Assembly (NCBI GenBank): GCA_045599965.1
Contig: JAZRXA010000004.1
Location: forward strand, 1 to 19,316
DNA: 19,316 nucleotides
DNA from: RGIG5612 sp045599965
GTDB taxonomy: Bacteria > Bacillota > Clostridia > Lachnospirales > Lachnospiraceae
Reading direction: 5' to 3'
In this document: positions 6,503 through 15,048 of the stretch, piece after piece
How positions within the stretch are numbered: position 1 is the stretch's first letter
Layout of the letters: each line of letters opens with the position of its first letter
Notes under the pieces: generated by a model
Told to the model about the DNA's origin: nothing
The model's input: the letters and a program-made list of their open reading frames with translations, nothing else
Databases searched by the model: none
Program-made: the position numbers and the translations under genes

Positions 6503-8605
6503 ATGGAAGAGAAAAAAGATTTTAAGAGCAAACTTAAAGATTTTTTAAGTAAAGTTAAAGAACTTTCAAAAAAAGCTGGACGTTCAATTAAGTATGGCTA
6601 CCTGAAGTTTTACCACTTTTTTAAAGTTAAAAGTAACTTAAACACTGGTATTATCTTAGTTGGTTTACCAATTGTTATAACTTTGGTTATCGAGATGATA
6701 TCTAGAGCTTCTTTCCTTGAAGGTTTTAAATTTTTATTTGAGCATCCGATGCCTTTTTTAGTTAACGCATGTATAATCGAATGTACGGTTATGATTGCTC
6801 TACTTTTCAAGAGAAGAGCTTTAGTTTATTTAATCGTTTCTGCTTTTTGGTTAGCGATGGGTATCGTTAATAGAAATATTCTTGATGCCAGAGTAACACC
6901 TTTTAATGGAACCGATATTTTTATGATTAAAACAGGACTTCGTATCGCAGATAAATACTATAGTCCTTTTACAATAATTCTTGCAATTATTGGAGCTCTT
7001 GCAATTATTGCATTCTTAGTTTTCGTTTGGTTTAAAGGACCTAAAATTCAAACAAAAATTAAAAGATTTAGAAACGGTATAGTTCTTGCTGGCATGGTTG
7101 TAGCAACTCTTATTGTAACGAGTATTGCAATTGATACTAATTTAATTGCTAGTTCATTTAACAATCTTCCTAATGCTTATGATGATTATGGATTTACATA
7201 TTGCTTCCTTAATTCTATTTTTGATAATGGTGTTAAGAAGCCTTCTAACTATTCAGAAACAGAAGTTGTAAATCTTATAGATGATACTAATAAAGAACCT
7301 GGAATTTCTCAGGTAACAGATAAAACACCTAATATTATTTTTATTCAACTTGAATCATTTTTTGATATAACAAGAATGAGCAATTTAAAATTCTCAGAAG
7401 ATCCTATCCCATATTTTAGAGAGTTAATGAATGATTATAATGGTGGATTTTTAAGTGTTCCTTCTATTGGTGCAGGAACATCTAATACGGAATTTGAAGT
7501 TTTAACAGGTATGAACCTTGAAGACTTTGGTGCTAGTGAAATTCCATTTAAGGGAATTCTTCTTGATAAAACATGCGAGAGTATTGCATATGATTTAAGT
7601 GCAAATGGATATTTAGCTCAAGCTATTCATAATAATGATGGAACATTCTATCAAAGACATACGGTTTATCCTAATCTTGGATTTGATACTTTTACATCAA
7701 TGGAATATATGCAACTTGAAGAGTCTGACTATACTCCAAGCAAATGGGTAAGAGATGAAATACTTACTCGTTACATTGGTGATTGTCTTGATTACACACC
7801 TGATGGAGTTGACTTTGTATTTACTGTTTCAGTAGAAGGACATGGAAGATATCCAAATGAGTTTAAACCTGAATTAAGTAATATTCGCGTTGTAGACGCA
7901 GAAACTAATGAACCAAATTATCCAGCTCAATTCTATGTAAATTTAATCCATGATATGGATCAAACATTTATTAAGCCACTTATCGAAATGCTTAATAATA
8001 GAAGTGAAGAAACAATTCTTGTTTTATATGGAGACCATCTACCTAGTCTTGGATTAAATCAAGAATATATGACAGACGGAACTCTTATGCAAACAGAATA
8101 TGTTGTTTGGAATAATATGGACCTTGATTTAGATTTCGGCGATATTGAAACCTATCAACTTTTACCTAAAGTTTTAGGAGCTTTAGGTATTAAGACTGGT
8201 GTTATTAATACTTACCATCAGACACATATTAATGATGAGCCTATGGAATATTTAAGCGGACTTCAAAACCTTGAATATGACATGCTTTACGGTGGAAATT
8301 TAGCTTTCTCAGGAACTAATCCTTATCTTACTAAGGATATCAAGTTTGGTTTGAAAGACCCTGTAATTGAATCGGTTTATATGACAACTGAAGATGGTGT
8401 AAATTATGTTAATGTTAAGGGCAAAAACTTTACTAAGTGGAGCATGATTAATATTAATGATTCATATCATAAGACTGAACTTATCGATTTTGAAACAATT
8501 AGATGTAAAAACGAAACATTGCTTCCACAAGATAAGATATTTATTGCTCAAGTTGGTGATGATAAGTATCAGCTTAGTCAAACAGAAATATTTATTTATC
8601 AATAA
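6503..8605 (+). CDS. LtaS-family membrane sulfatase-fold enzyme
   Basis: It probably transfers glycerol-phosphate from phosphatidylglycerol to an envelope polymer such as lipoteichoic acid, acting outside the membrane. The 700 residues begin with a basic cytoplasmic stretch and five membrane helices, followed by an extracellular sulfatase-fold domain. Visible catalytic features are E284 (QLESF), the likely nucleophile T326 (AGTSNTE), the HNNDGTFYQRH-YPNLGFD block, and D511-H512 (GDHLPSLG). These match the Mn-binding and threonine residues known for LtaS. About 80 C-terminal residues after the catalytic domain look like an added beta domain. I start at ATG 6503 because AAAGG precedes it; an in-frame GTG at 6455 lies inside a hairpin without such a site. 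The exact substrate is not provable here. Confidence 0.88.
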   Translation: MEEKKDFKSKLKDFLSKVKELSKKAGRSIKYGYLKFYHFFKVKSNLNTGIILVGLPIVITLVIEMISRASFLEGFKFLFEHPMPFLVNACIIECTVMIALLFKRRALVYLIVSAFWLAMGIVNRNILDARVTPFNGTDIFMIKTGLRIADKYYSPFTIILAIIGALAIIAFLVFVWFKGPKIQTKIKRFRNGIVLAGMVVATLIVTSIAIDTNLIASSFNNLPNAYDDYGFTYCFLNSIFDNGVKKPSNYSETEVVNLIDDTNKEPGISQVTDKTPNIIFIQLESFFDITRMSNLKFSEDPIPYFRELMNDYNGGFLSVPSIGAGTSNTEFEVLTGMNLEDFGASEIPFKGILLDKTCESIAYDLSANGYLAQAIHNNDGTFYQRHTVYPNLGFDTFTSMEYMQLEESDYTPSKWVRDEILTRYIGDCLDYTPDGVDFVFTVSVEGHGRYPNEFKPELSNIRVVDAETNEPNYPAQFYVNLIHDMDQTFIKPLIEMLNNRSEETILVLYGDHLPSLGLNQEYMTDGTLMQTEYVVWNNMDLDLDFGDIETYQLLPKVLGALGIKTGVINTYHQTHINDEPMEYLSGLQNLEYDMLYGGNLAFSGTNPYLTKDIKFGLKDPVIESVYMTTEDGVNYVNVKGKNFTKWSMININDSYHKTELIDFETIRCKNETLLPQDKIFIAQVGDDKYQLSQTEIFIYQ

Positions 8606-8613
8606 CTAGATTT

Positions 8614-9483
8614 ATGAAACCTTGGATAGTAGTAATTTTGATATTGGTTGTTTTAGCTTTGATTATTGCTATCAGGGTAATTTATGAACTTAATACATTG
8701 AAACTGGCAACTTATAAATTTGAATCTGATAAGTTGCCTTACGATGAACATAAACGAATAGTTTTTATTTCCGATCTTCATTCTAGAAAATACGGAAAAG
8801 ATAATGAAAAATTAATACAGTTAATAAAAAATCAGTATCCTGATTACATTTTAATCGGCGGTGATATGGTTGTTGCATCTAAAAATAAAGATGATGCTGA
8901 AGTTATTAAACTTCTTGAGAACCTTAGCAAAATTACCGCCGTTTATTATGCCCTTGGAAATCATGAAAAAAGATTAGAAATTGCTCCAGAAAAATTTGGT
9001 ACTAGATTTAATAATTTAAAAGAGGCATGTATAAAAAATAATATTGTGTTATTGCAAAATGGGAATGCTAAGCTAACAAATGAAATCACTTTATTTGGCT
9101 TAGATATTGATTTTAAGTATTATAAAAAGTTTAATACACCTAAATATCTATTAGATAATTTAAGAAGCGATATAGGAGATTTAGATACATCTAAATATAA
9201 TGTTTTACTTGCACATTCACCTATGTTTTTTGAAACCTACAGCAATACTAAAGTGGATTTAGTACTTTCTGGTCATTATCATGGTGGAGCGGTAGCATTT
9301 ACTAATAATATAGGGTTGATTTCACCACAATTTCACCTATTTCCTAAGTATTGCAGAGGTAAATTCTTGCATAATAATTCGAACATGATTGTAACTTCTG
9401 GTTGCGGTTCACACAAAGTTAATTTAAGATTAAATAATAAACCTGAGGTAATGGTAATAGATTTATATGGACATTTCATTTAA
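8614..9483 (+). CDS. Membrane-anchored metallophosphoesterase
   Basis: This is a calcineurin-like phosphoesterase of 289 residues resembling the YkuE/YaeI group. Residues 4-24 form a single N-terminal membrane anchor. The metal-binding set is D54 and H56 (SDLHSR), D84 (GGD), N116 and H117 (GNHEK), LAHSP and SGHYHGG, all intact. The substrate is unknown; relatives include UDP-diacylglucosamine hydrolases and general phosphodiesterases. The neighbouring LtaS-like gene ends 8 bp upstream, which suggests an envelope role. No clear Shine-Dalgarno precedes the ATG, so translation may rely on coupling to the upstream gene. The 3' end overlaps scpA by 17 nt. Confidence 0.9.
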   Translation: MKPWIVVILILVVLALIIAIRVIYELNTLKLATYKFESDKLPYDEHKRIVFISDLHSRKYGKDNEKLIQLIKNQYPDYILIGGDMVVASKNKDDAEVIKLLENLSKITAVYYALGNHEKRLEIAPEKFGTRFNNLKEACIKNNIVLLQNGNAKLTNEITLFGLDIDFKYYKKFNTPKYLLDNLRSDIGDLDTSKYNVLLAHSPMFFETYSNTKVDLVLSGHYHGGAVAFTNNIGLISPQFHLFPKYCRGKFLHNNSNMIVTSGCGSHKVNLRLNNKPEVMVIDLYGHFI

Positions 9484-10228
9484 GATCAATACATTTGAGG
9501 GCCCATTAGACCTTCTTTTGCATTTGATAGACAAAAACAAAGTTGATATTTACGATATTCCAATTTCAATGATTACAGATCAATATTTGGAGTATCTTTC
9601 TCAAATGGATAAATATGATGCGGAAATAACAAGTGAATTTTTAGTTATGGCTGCAACACTTCTTGATATTAAAGCAAAAATGCTTTTACCTAAAGAAGTG
9701 GATGAGGAAGGAAATGAAGAAGATCCTCGTGCTGAATTAGTTGAAAAACTTCTCGAATATAAGATGTATAAGTTTATGTCTTATGAATTAAAAGATAAAG
9801 AACTTATTGCTTCTAAATCTATGTATAAAAGTGCGACGATTCCTTCTGAAGTAAAAGAATATGAAGCACCTATAGATTTAGATGAGTTTATAGGAGATTT
9901 AACATTACTTAGACTTAAAACGATTTTTGATGATGTAATAAAAAGAAGTAATGAAAAGATTAATGAGCAAGCTCTTAGATATGGAAAAATTCAAAGAGAA
10001 AGTATAAGTATTCCAGATAAGATTAAACAAATTAGGGAATATATTAATGAACATGAAAGTTTTAGCTTTAGAGATTATATTGAAGCTGAACTTACCAGAA
10101 TAAATGTTATTGTTTCATTTCTTGCCATATTAGAACTTATGAAAACAGGCGAGATAATGGCTGAGCAAGACGGAAATGAAAACGATATCATATTAACTAG
10201 ACATAGAGGTGAAAATTTTGGAAACTAA
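9467..10228 (+). CDS. scpA: Segregation and condensation protein A
   Basis: ScpA is the kleisin that closes the SMC condensin ring with ScpB and is needed for chromosome compaction and segregation. The 253 residues show the family N-terminus, FEGPLDLLLHLIDKNKVDIYDIPI, the TSEFLVMAATLLDIKAKMLLP helix that contacts SMC, an acidic linker, and a C-terminal winged-helix region (about 175-240). The start overlaps the end of the phosphoesterase gene by 17 nt. Only a distant GAGGT lies upstream, so translation is probably coupled. The end overlaps scpB. smc itself is not in the window. Confidence 0.96.
   Translation: MDISFKINTFEGPLDLLLHLIDKNKVDIYDIPISMITDQYLEYLSQMDKYDAEITSEFLVMAATLLDIKAKMLLPKEVDEEGNEEDPRAELVEKLLEYKMYKFMSYELKDKELIASKSMYKSATIPSEVKEYEAPIDLDEFIGDLTLLRLKTIFDDVIKRSNEKINEQALRYGKIQRESISIPDKIKQIREYINEHESFSFRDYIEAELTRINVIVSFLAILELMKTGEIMAEQDGNENDIILTRHRGENFGN
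10206..10211 (+). promoter_or_regulatory. Ribosome-binding site deciding the scpB start
   Basis: GAGGTG at 10206-10211 lies 6 nt before TTG 10218. It overlaps the earlier in-frame GTG (10209), which has no site of its own. This favours TTG as the true start, inside the end of scpA. Confidence 0.7.
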
Positions 10229-10895
10229 TCAATTAAAATCAGCTATCGAAGCAATATTATTTACTATGGGCGAAACCGTTGAACTTTCTAGACTGTGTAA
10301 AGCCTTAGATGTTGATAAAAAAATTATCAAAGATGTAATAAGTAGTTTGCAAGCTGAATATGAAAAAGAAGATAGAGGATTAAAAATTATTGAAATTGAT
10401 GAAGGATATCAAATGTGCACAAAAGAATTTGCATATGAGTATCTTATCAAAATAGTTTCTATTCCTAGATCATATAAACTTACTGATATTCAATTAGAAG
10501 CTTTATCAATTATTGCATATAAGCAACCTATTACAAAAATTGAAATTGAAAAAATCAGAGGAGTTTCTTCTGACCATGCTATTAACAGACTTATTGAAGC
10601 TGGACTTGTTGAAGAAAAAGGTCGTCTTCAAACACCTGGCCGTCCAATAGTATTTGGAACTACAGAAGAGTTTTTAAGAAGATTTGGTTTATCATCTTTA
10701 GATAATCTTCCAAGTTTTAACCCTGACCAAGTTGAAACCTTTAAGCAAGAAGCTGAAGATGAACTTAACTATAAAGAAGAGCAAGCCAAGGCGGCACTAG
10801 AAGCTATGGAAAAAGAAGAAATGAGGGAGCTTTTAGAAGGTGATGCTGAAATTCAAATGCCACCAGAAGATGAAATTATTGATGTTGGAGTTTAA
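10218..10895 (+). CDS. scpB: Segregation and condensation protein B
   Basis: ScpB dimerises, binds ScpA and completes the SMC-ScpAB condensin. With the TTG start the protein has 225 residues. Two winged-helix domains are visible: AIEAILFTMGETVELSRLCKALD at the N-terminus, then ALSIIAYKQPITKIEIEKIRGV with the highly conserved GRP-FGTTEEFLRRFGL. An acidic C-terminal tail of about 45 residues is typical. It overlaps scpA by 11 nt, so the two subunits are translationally coupled. An alternative GTG at 10209 would add three residues. Confidence 0.96.
   Translation: METNQLKSAIEAILFTMGETVELSRLCKALDVDKKIIKDVISSLQAEYEKEDRGLKIIEIDEGYQMCTKEFAYEYLIKIVSIPRSYKLTDIQLEALSIIAYKQPITKIEIEKIRGVSSDHAINRLIEAGLVEEKGRLQTPGRPIVFGTTEEFLRRFGLSSLDNLPSFNPDQVETFKQEAEDELNYKEEQAKAALEAMEKEEMRELLEGDAEIQMPPEDEIIDVGV
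10887..10890 (+). promoter_or_regulatory. Ribosome-binding site for a TTG start
   Basis: GGAG at 10887-10890, inside the last codons of scpB, lies 8 nt before TTG 10899. The flavoprotein's dinucleotide-binding strand begins immediately after, and no ATG is near, so TTG is the supported start. Confidence 0.65.
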
Positions 10896-10898
10896 TAC

Positions 10899-12089
10899 TT
10901 GAAAAAAGTAGCGGTTATCGGAGGAGGACCTGCCGGAATGATGGCGGCGATTACAGCTGCCAGTTACGGAGCAAAAGTTACTCTATACGAGAAAAATGAA
11001 AAACTTGGAAAGAAATTATTTATTACCGGAAAAGGAAGATGTAATTTAACTAACGCATGTGATATTTCCAGTTTTTTTGAAAACGTTGCTAGAAATCCTA
11101 AGTTCCTTTTTAGTGCTGTGAATTCATTTACTAATGAAGACACATGCACTTTTTTTGAAGAAAATGGATTAAAACTTAAAGAAGAAAGAGGAAAAAGAAT
11201 TTTCCCATTATCAGATAAATCTTCTGACGTTATAAAAACTTTAGAAAAAGTTTTAGCAAAAAATAATGTTGAGATTAAATTAAATGCTAATATTACTTCC
11301 CTAGATGATATTGATGCTGATAGCATTATTGTTGCTACAGGAGGACTTTCTTATCCTTCTACAGGTTCAACTGGTGATGGATATAATTTTGCTAAAGCTA
11401 TTGGACATGAAATTATTAAACCGATTGCATCTTTAGTACCAATCATTTGCAAAGAAAGTTTTATTGATGAATTAGAAGGCCTTTCACTTAAAAATATTAG
11501 AGCATTTGTAAAGGAAAATGAAAAGATTATTCATGAGGATTTTGGCGAGATGCTCTTTACTAAAAATGGAGTAAGTGGTCCTTTAATATTAACAATTTCT
11601 AGCGTTATAGGAAGAAAGTTGTCAGAAAATAAAAACTATACTTTACATTTAGACCTTAAAGCTGCTTTAAGTAATGAACAGTTAGATGCAAGAATATTAA
11701 GAGACTTTAAGGAAAATCAAAATAAAGATTTTAAAAATTCTTTAGGAAAGTTATTACCTAACAAACTAATTCCTGTTATTATTAATTTAAGTGGTATTGA
11801 TCCAAATAAAAAAATCAATTTAATTACTAAAGAAGAACGCGAAAGACTTGTATCATTACTTAAAGATTTTTCTTTAGAAATTGATAAATTAGAGGGCTTT
11901 AATCAAGCTGTAATTACTAGTGGCGGAGTAAATATTAAAGAAATTAATCCTAAAACAATGGAATCAAAGTTTAAGAGTAATATTTATTTTGCTGGTGAAG
12001 TTTTAGATGTTGATGCTTATACAGGTGGATTTAATATTCAAATAGCAATTTCAACTGGTGTTGCTGCGGGAAAGGCTGCTGCACAATAA
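10899..12089 (+). CDS. HI0933/YhiN-family FAD-dependent flavoprotein
   Basis: This is a FAD-binding oxidoreductase of 396 residues in the HI0933/YhiN (BaiN-like) family. The N-terminal Rossmann motif is VIGGGPAG (6-13), followed by an acidic strand end (YEKNEKLGKK) and the family signature GKGRCNLTN (44-52). A second FAD motif, ATGGLSYPSTGSTGDGY, and the C-terminal GEVLDVDAYTGGFNIQIAISTG complete it. The reaction is uncertain: one gut relative reduces bile-acid intermediates, but most members, including those next to cmk as here, have no proven substrate. Its place between scpB and cmk is common in Clostridia and suggests a housekeeping task. Start is TTG with GGAG 8 nt upstream. Confidence 0.93.
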   Translation: MKKVAVIGGGPAGMMAAITAASYGAKVTLYEKNEKLGKKLFITGKGRCNLTNACDISSFFENVARNPKFLFSAVNSFTNEDTCTFFEENGLKLKEERGKRIFPLSDKSSDVIKTLEKVLAKNNVEIKLNANITSLDDIDADSIIVATGGLSYPSTGSTGDGYNFAKAIGHEIIKPIASLVPIICKESFIDELEGLSLKNIRAFVKENEKIIHEDFGEMLFTKNGVSGPLILTISSVIGRKLSENKNYTLHLDLKAALSNEQLDARILRDFKENQNKDFKNSLGKLLPNKLIPVIINLSGIDPNKKINLITKEERERLVSLLKDFSLEIDKLEGFNQAVITSGGVNIKEINPKTMESKFKSNIYFAGEVLDVDAYTGGFNIQIAISTGVAAGKAAAQ

Positions 12090-12107
12090 AATTTTAGGAG
12101 TAGACAA

Positions 12108-12767
12108 ATGAAACAAATAGCTTTAGATGGACCTGCAGGTGCAGGAAAAAGTACGATTGCAAAAGCAATTTCAAAAAAATTAGGATTTATGTATGTAGAT
12201 ACAGGAGCTATGTATAGAACTATTGCTCTTTATTGCATAAATAAAAATGCTGATTTAGAAGACGAAGAACTTATTTCAAAACTTTGTAATGAAGCACCTA
12301 TAAAGATAACTTATGAAGATGGTGCTCAACATATGTATTTAGATGGAGTTGATGTGAGTTCTGATATAAGAACTGAAGTTATCAGCAAAGCTTCTTCAGA
12401 TATTTCTAGATTTGGTGCAGTAAGAGAAAGATTAGTTGCTATGCAACAAGAACTCGGAAATGAATATAACGTTATTATGGACGGAAGAGATATTGGTACA
12501 GTAGTTCTTCCTAATGCTACACTTAAAATTTTCCTTACAGCTTCATCACAGGTTAGAGCCCAAAGAAGATACAATGAGTACAAAGAAAAGGGCATAGAAG
12601 CCGATTTAGAGGCTCTTAAGAAGGATATTGAACAAAGAGACTATAATGATAGCCACAGGGCTATATCACCGCTTAAAAAGGCTGATGATGCTATTGAATT
12701 AGATACATCTGATATGGGAATTGAAGAAGTTGTCAGTGCGGTTATTGATTTATATGAAAAATGTTAA
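12108..12767 (+). CDS. cmk: Cytidylate kinase
   Basis: It phosphorylates CMP and dCMP with ATP, recycling the cytidylate released by lipid synthesis and RNA turnover. The 219 residues match the short bacterial type. The P-loop is GPAGAGKS (8-15), then the nucleotide-binding DTGAMYR (31-37), DGRDIGTVVLPNA (125-137) and RAQRRYNE in the LID region (150-157). SRDYNDS-type family residues appear as QRDYNDSHRAISPL. A TAGGAG site lies upstream with normal spacing. It follows the flavoprotein by 18 bp and precedes ispH by 12 bp. Confidence 0.97.
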   Translation: MKQIALDGPAGAGKSTIAKAISKKLGFMYVDTGAMYRTIALYCINKNADLEDEELISKLCNEAPIKITYEDGAQHMYLDGVDVSSDIRTEVISKASSDISRFGAVRERLVAMQQELGNEYNVIMDGRDIGTVVLPNATLKIFLTASSQVRAQRRYNEYKEKGIEADLEALKKDIEQRDYNDSHRAISPLKKADDAIELDTSDMGIEEVVSAVIDLYEKC

Positions 12768-12779
12768 AAGGACGTTTTA

Positions 12780-13640
12780 ATGGAAGTTATTTTAGCTGAC
12801 AAGGCGGGGTTTTGCTTTGGAGTTGAAAGAGCAATAAATCTTGTCGAAGAAGAAATAAAAAAACAAAACGGAAAACATAAGATTTTTACTTACGGACCGA
12901 TTATTCATAACGATCTTGTTGTTAAAGACTTTGAAAATAAAGGTGTTTTCAGTATAGAAGGCATTGAAAATATTGAAAAAGTTAAAGGTAATGTTCTAGT
13001 AATAAGGTCACATGGTGCGGAAAAGAAAGTTTACGAAGAGGCTAGAAAAAACAATGTTATTATTGTCGACGCTACATGCCCATTCGTAAGCAAAATTCAT
13101 GATATTGTTGCTGAGGAAAGCTCAAAAGGTAAAGAAATAATTATTATTGGTGATAAAGAGCATCCAGAGGTTCAAGGCATCTTCGGATGGGTTAATGGCA
13201 AGGCAACAGTCATAAAAAACGAAGAAGAAGCTTTAGCTTTCGAAACTGAAGCAAATTCTTCGATTTGTTTAGTGTCTCAGACCACTTTTAACTTGTCAAA
13301 GTTTCAATCTTTGGTTGAAATAATACTCAAAAAAGGGTATGATATAAATGTTATTAATACTATATGTAGTGCTACGCAGACTCGCCAAAAAGAAGCGGAG
13401 TCTGTTGCTAAACGTGTTGACAAAATGATTGTTATAGGCGATCCAAAAAGTTCAAATACACGCAAATTATTTGAAATCTGCAAACAGTATTGTAACGATA
13501 CTTACTATATTCAGTCACTTAAAGATTTGGATATTGCCAATCTGCAAGAAGCTCGTAGTGTAGGTATAACAGCGGGGGCCTCAACCCCAAATAATATTAT
13601 CCAGGAGGTTTTTCTTAATGTCAGAAGAAAAAAGCTTTGA
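12780..13640 (+). CDS. ispH: HMB-diphosphate reductase
   Basis: IspH is the [4Fe-4S] enzyme that makes IPP and DMAPP, the last step of the non-mevalonate (MEP) isoprenoid pathway. The 286 residues are full length. The three cluster cysteines are C12 (GFCFGV), C100 (DATCPFV) and C196 (ICSATQ). Substrate-binding H43, H78 (SHGA), H128-E130 (EHPE), T168/T169 and the SSNT block (224-227) are also visible. AAAGGA precedes the ATG. In many Clostridia IspH and an S1 protein are one fused chain; here the S1 gene instead starts in another frame within the last 23 nt of ispH. Confidence 0.97.
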   Translation: MEVILADKAGFCFGVERAINLVEEEIKKQNGKHKIFTYGPIIHNDLVVKDFENKGVFSIEGIENIEKVKGNVLVIRSHGAEKKVYEEARKNNVIIVDATCPFVSKIHDIVAEESSKGKEIIIIGDKEHPEVQGIFGWVNGKATVIKNEEEALAFETEANSSICLVSQTTFNLSKFQSLVEIILKKGYDINVINTICSATQTRQKEAESVAKRVDKMIVIGDPKSSNTRKLFEICKQYCNDTYYIQSLKDLDIANLQEARSVGITAGASTPNNIIQEVFLNVRRKKL

Positions 13641-15048
13641 ACAAATGATTGATGAATCAATCAAAACTATTCATACGGGGGAGATTGTAGATGGTACTGT
13701 TATATCTGTTAAGCCAGATGAGATAGTTCTTAACATCGGATATAAATCTGATGGAATTATCACTAAATCAGAATATTCCAATGATCCTGATTTAGATCTT
13801 ACTAGTGTTGTTTCTGTCGGCGATCCACTCGAAGCAAAAATTTTGAAAGTAAATGATGGTGATGGACAAGTTGCTCTTAGCTATAAGCGTATTAGCGAAG
13901 AGAAAGCTAATAAAGCTGTCGAAGAAGCTTTCAACAATAAAGAAGTTATCACAGTTAAAGTTGAAAAAATTACTACTGGTGGACTTATTACATCTTATGA
14001 AGCAGCTAAGGTTTTCGTACCTGCTAGTTTAGTTTCAGATGTTTTTGAAAAAGACTTAAATAAATATTTAGGTCAAGATATTGAAGTTGTTATTACAGAA
14101 TTTAATCCTCGTAAGAGAAGAGTTATCGGTAATAGAAGAAAACTTGTTTTAGCTTCTAAGAATGAAAGAGCTAAAGAACTTCTTGAAACACTTAGACCTA
14201 ATGACATTGTTGAAGGTGAAGTTAAGTCAGTAACTGCTTTTGGTGCATTTATTGATTTAGGTGGAGTTGATGGACTCCTTCATATCTCAGAAATGAGTTG
14301 GGGAAGAATTAATACTCCTAAAGATGCCTTCCATAGCGGTGACAAAGTTAGAGTATTTATTAAAACTATTGAAAACGGAAAGATTGCTTTAAGCTGTAAG
14401 TTCCCAGATGAAAATCCTTGGGTTATTGCTAAAGAAAAATACACTCCAGGAACAATCGTTAAAGGCAAAATTGCTAGATTAGCTGACTTTGGTGCTTTTA
14501 TAGAATTAGAACCTGGAATCGATGCACTTCTTCATGTATCTCAAATTTCTAAGAAACATGTTAAGAAACCATCAGATGTATTAAAGGTTGGTCAAGAAAT
14601 CGAAGCTAAGGTTGATGAATTCAAAGAAGAAGAAAAGAAGATTAGCTTAACTCGCAGAGATTTCGAAGATGACTTAGTACCTGATGATTACAATGCAAAC
14701 GAAGTTAAAGAAGCTGTAAAGGAAAAAGCTAGCGAATTAAAAGAAGCAGCTGCAGAAAAAGCTGAAGAAGTAAAAGAAGCCGCTACAGAAAAATTCGAAG
14801 AAGTAAAAGAAGCTGCTGCTGAAAAGGTAGAAGAAGTAAAAGAAGCCGCAGCTGAAAAAGTAGAAGAAGTAAAAGAAGCTGCAGCTGAAAAACTTGAAGA
14901 AGTTAAAGAAGCCGCAGCTGAAAAGCTTGAAGAAGTTAAAGAAGCTGCTACTGAAAAATTCGAAGAAGTTAAAGAAGCTGCATTAGATAAAGCTTTAGAA
15001 AAAGTAGAAGAAATTAAAGAAGCTATCGAAGAAGCTAAAGAAAACTAA
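13618..15048 (+). CDS. rpsA: S1-domain RNA-binding protein with helical tail
   Basis: This is a ribosomal-protein-S1-like RNA-binding protein of 476 residues. Four S1 (OB-fold) domains lie at about 19-91, 107-176, 194-262 and 276-347; domains 3 and 4 are the most typical (VTAFGAFIDLGGVDGLLHISEMSW, LADFGAFIELEPGIDALLHVSQIS). Residues 362-460 are nine copies of an 11-residue Glu/Lys/Ala repeat (consensus EVKEAAAEKVE), followed by 16 similar residues. A strong AGGAGG 9 nt before ATG lies inside ispH, so the gene is coupled to ispH by a 23-nt overlap. It probably helps load mRNA on the ribosome, though Gram-positive S1 homologues are not always ribosome-bound. The tail is the unusual part. Confidence 0.9.
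   Translation: MSEEKSFEQMIDESIKTIHTGEIVDGTVISVKPDEIVLNIGYKSDGIITKSEYSNDPDLDLTSVVSVGDPLEAKILKVNDGDGQVALSYKRISEEKANKAVEEAFNNKEVITVKVEKITTGGLITSYEAAKVFVPASLVSDVFEKDLNKYLGQDIEVVITEFNPRKRRVIGNRRKLVLASKNERAKELLETLRPNDIVEGEVKSVTAFGAFIDLGGVDGLLHISEMSWGRINTPKDAFHSGDKVRVFIKTIENGKIALSCKFPDENPWVIAKEKYTPGTIVKGKIARLADFGAFIELEPGIDALLHVSQISKKHVKKPSDVLKVGQEIEAKVDEFKEEEKKISLTRRDFEDDLVPDDYNANEVKEAVKEKASELKEAAAEKAEEVKEAATEKFEEVKEAAAEKVEEVKEAAAEKVEEVKEAAAEKLEEVKEAAAEKLEEVKEAATEKFEEVKEAALDKALEKVEEIKEAIEEAKEN
14701..14997 (+). repeat. Nine 33-bp in-frame tandem repeats (S1 tail)
   Basis: Codons 362-460 of the S1 gene are nine consecutive 33-bp units, each encoding an 11-residue peptide of the form E(V/L)KEAA(A/T)EK(V/F/L/A)E. 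Units 3-8 are nearly identical at protein level but vary at synonymous sites (GTA/GTT, GCC/GCT/GCA). This indicates selection on the peptide and some age. The array may vary in copy number between strains. Confidence 0.93.

Noticed and set aside
10209..10217. GTG start for scpB
   Set aside because: It overlaps the GAGGTG ribosome-binding site that serves TTG 10218.
10964..11326. Minus-strand reading frame of 120 codons within the flavoprotein gene
   Set aside because: It is a shadow of a clearly conserved + strand gene, with no start signal or family features.
13574..13588. GGGG/CCCC mini-hairpin at the end of ispH
   Set aside because: It is explained by codons for the conserved TAGAST-P motif of IspH, and the stem is only about 4 bp.
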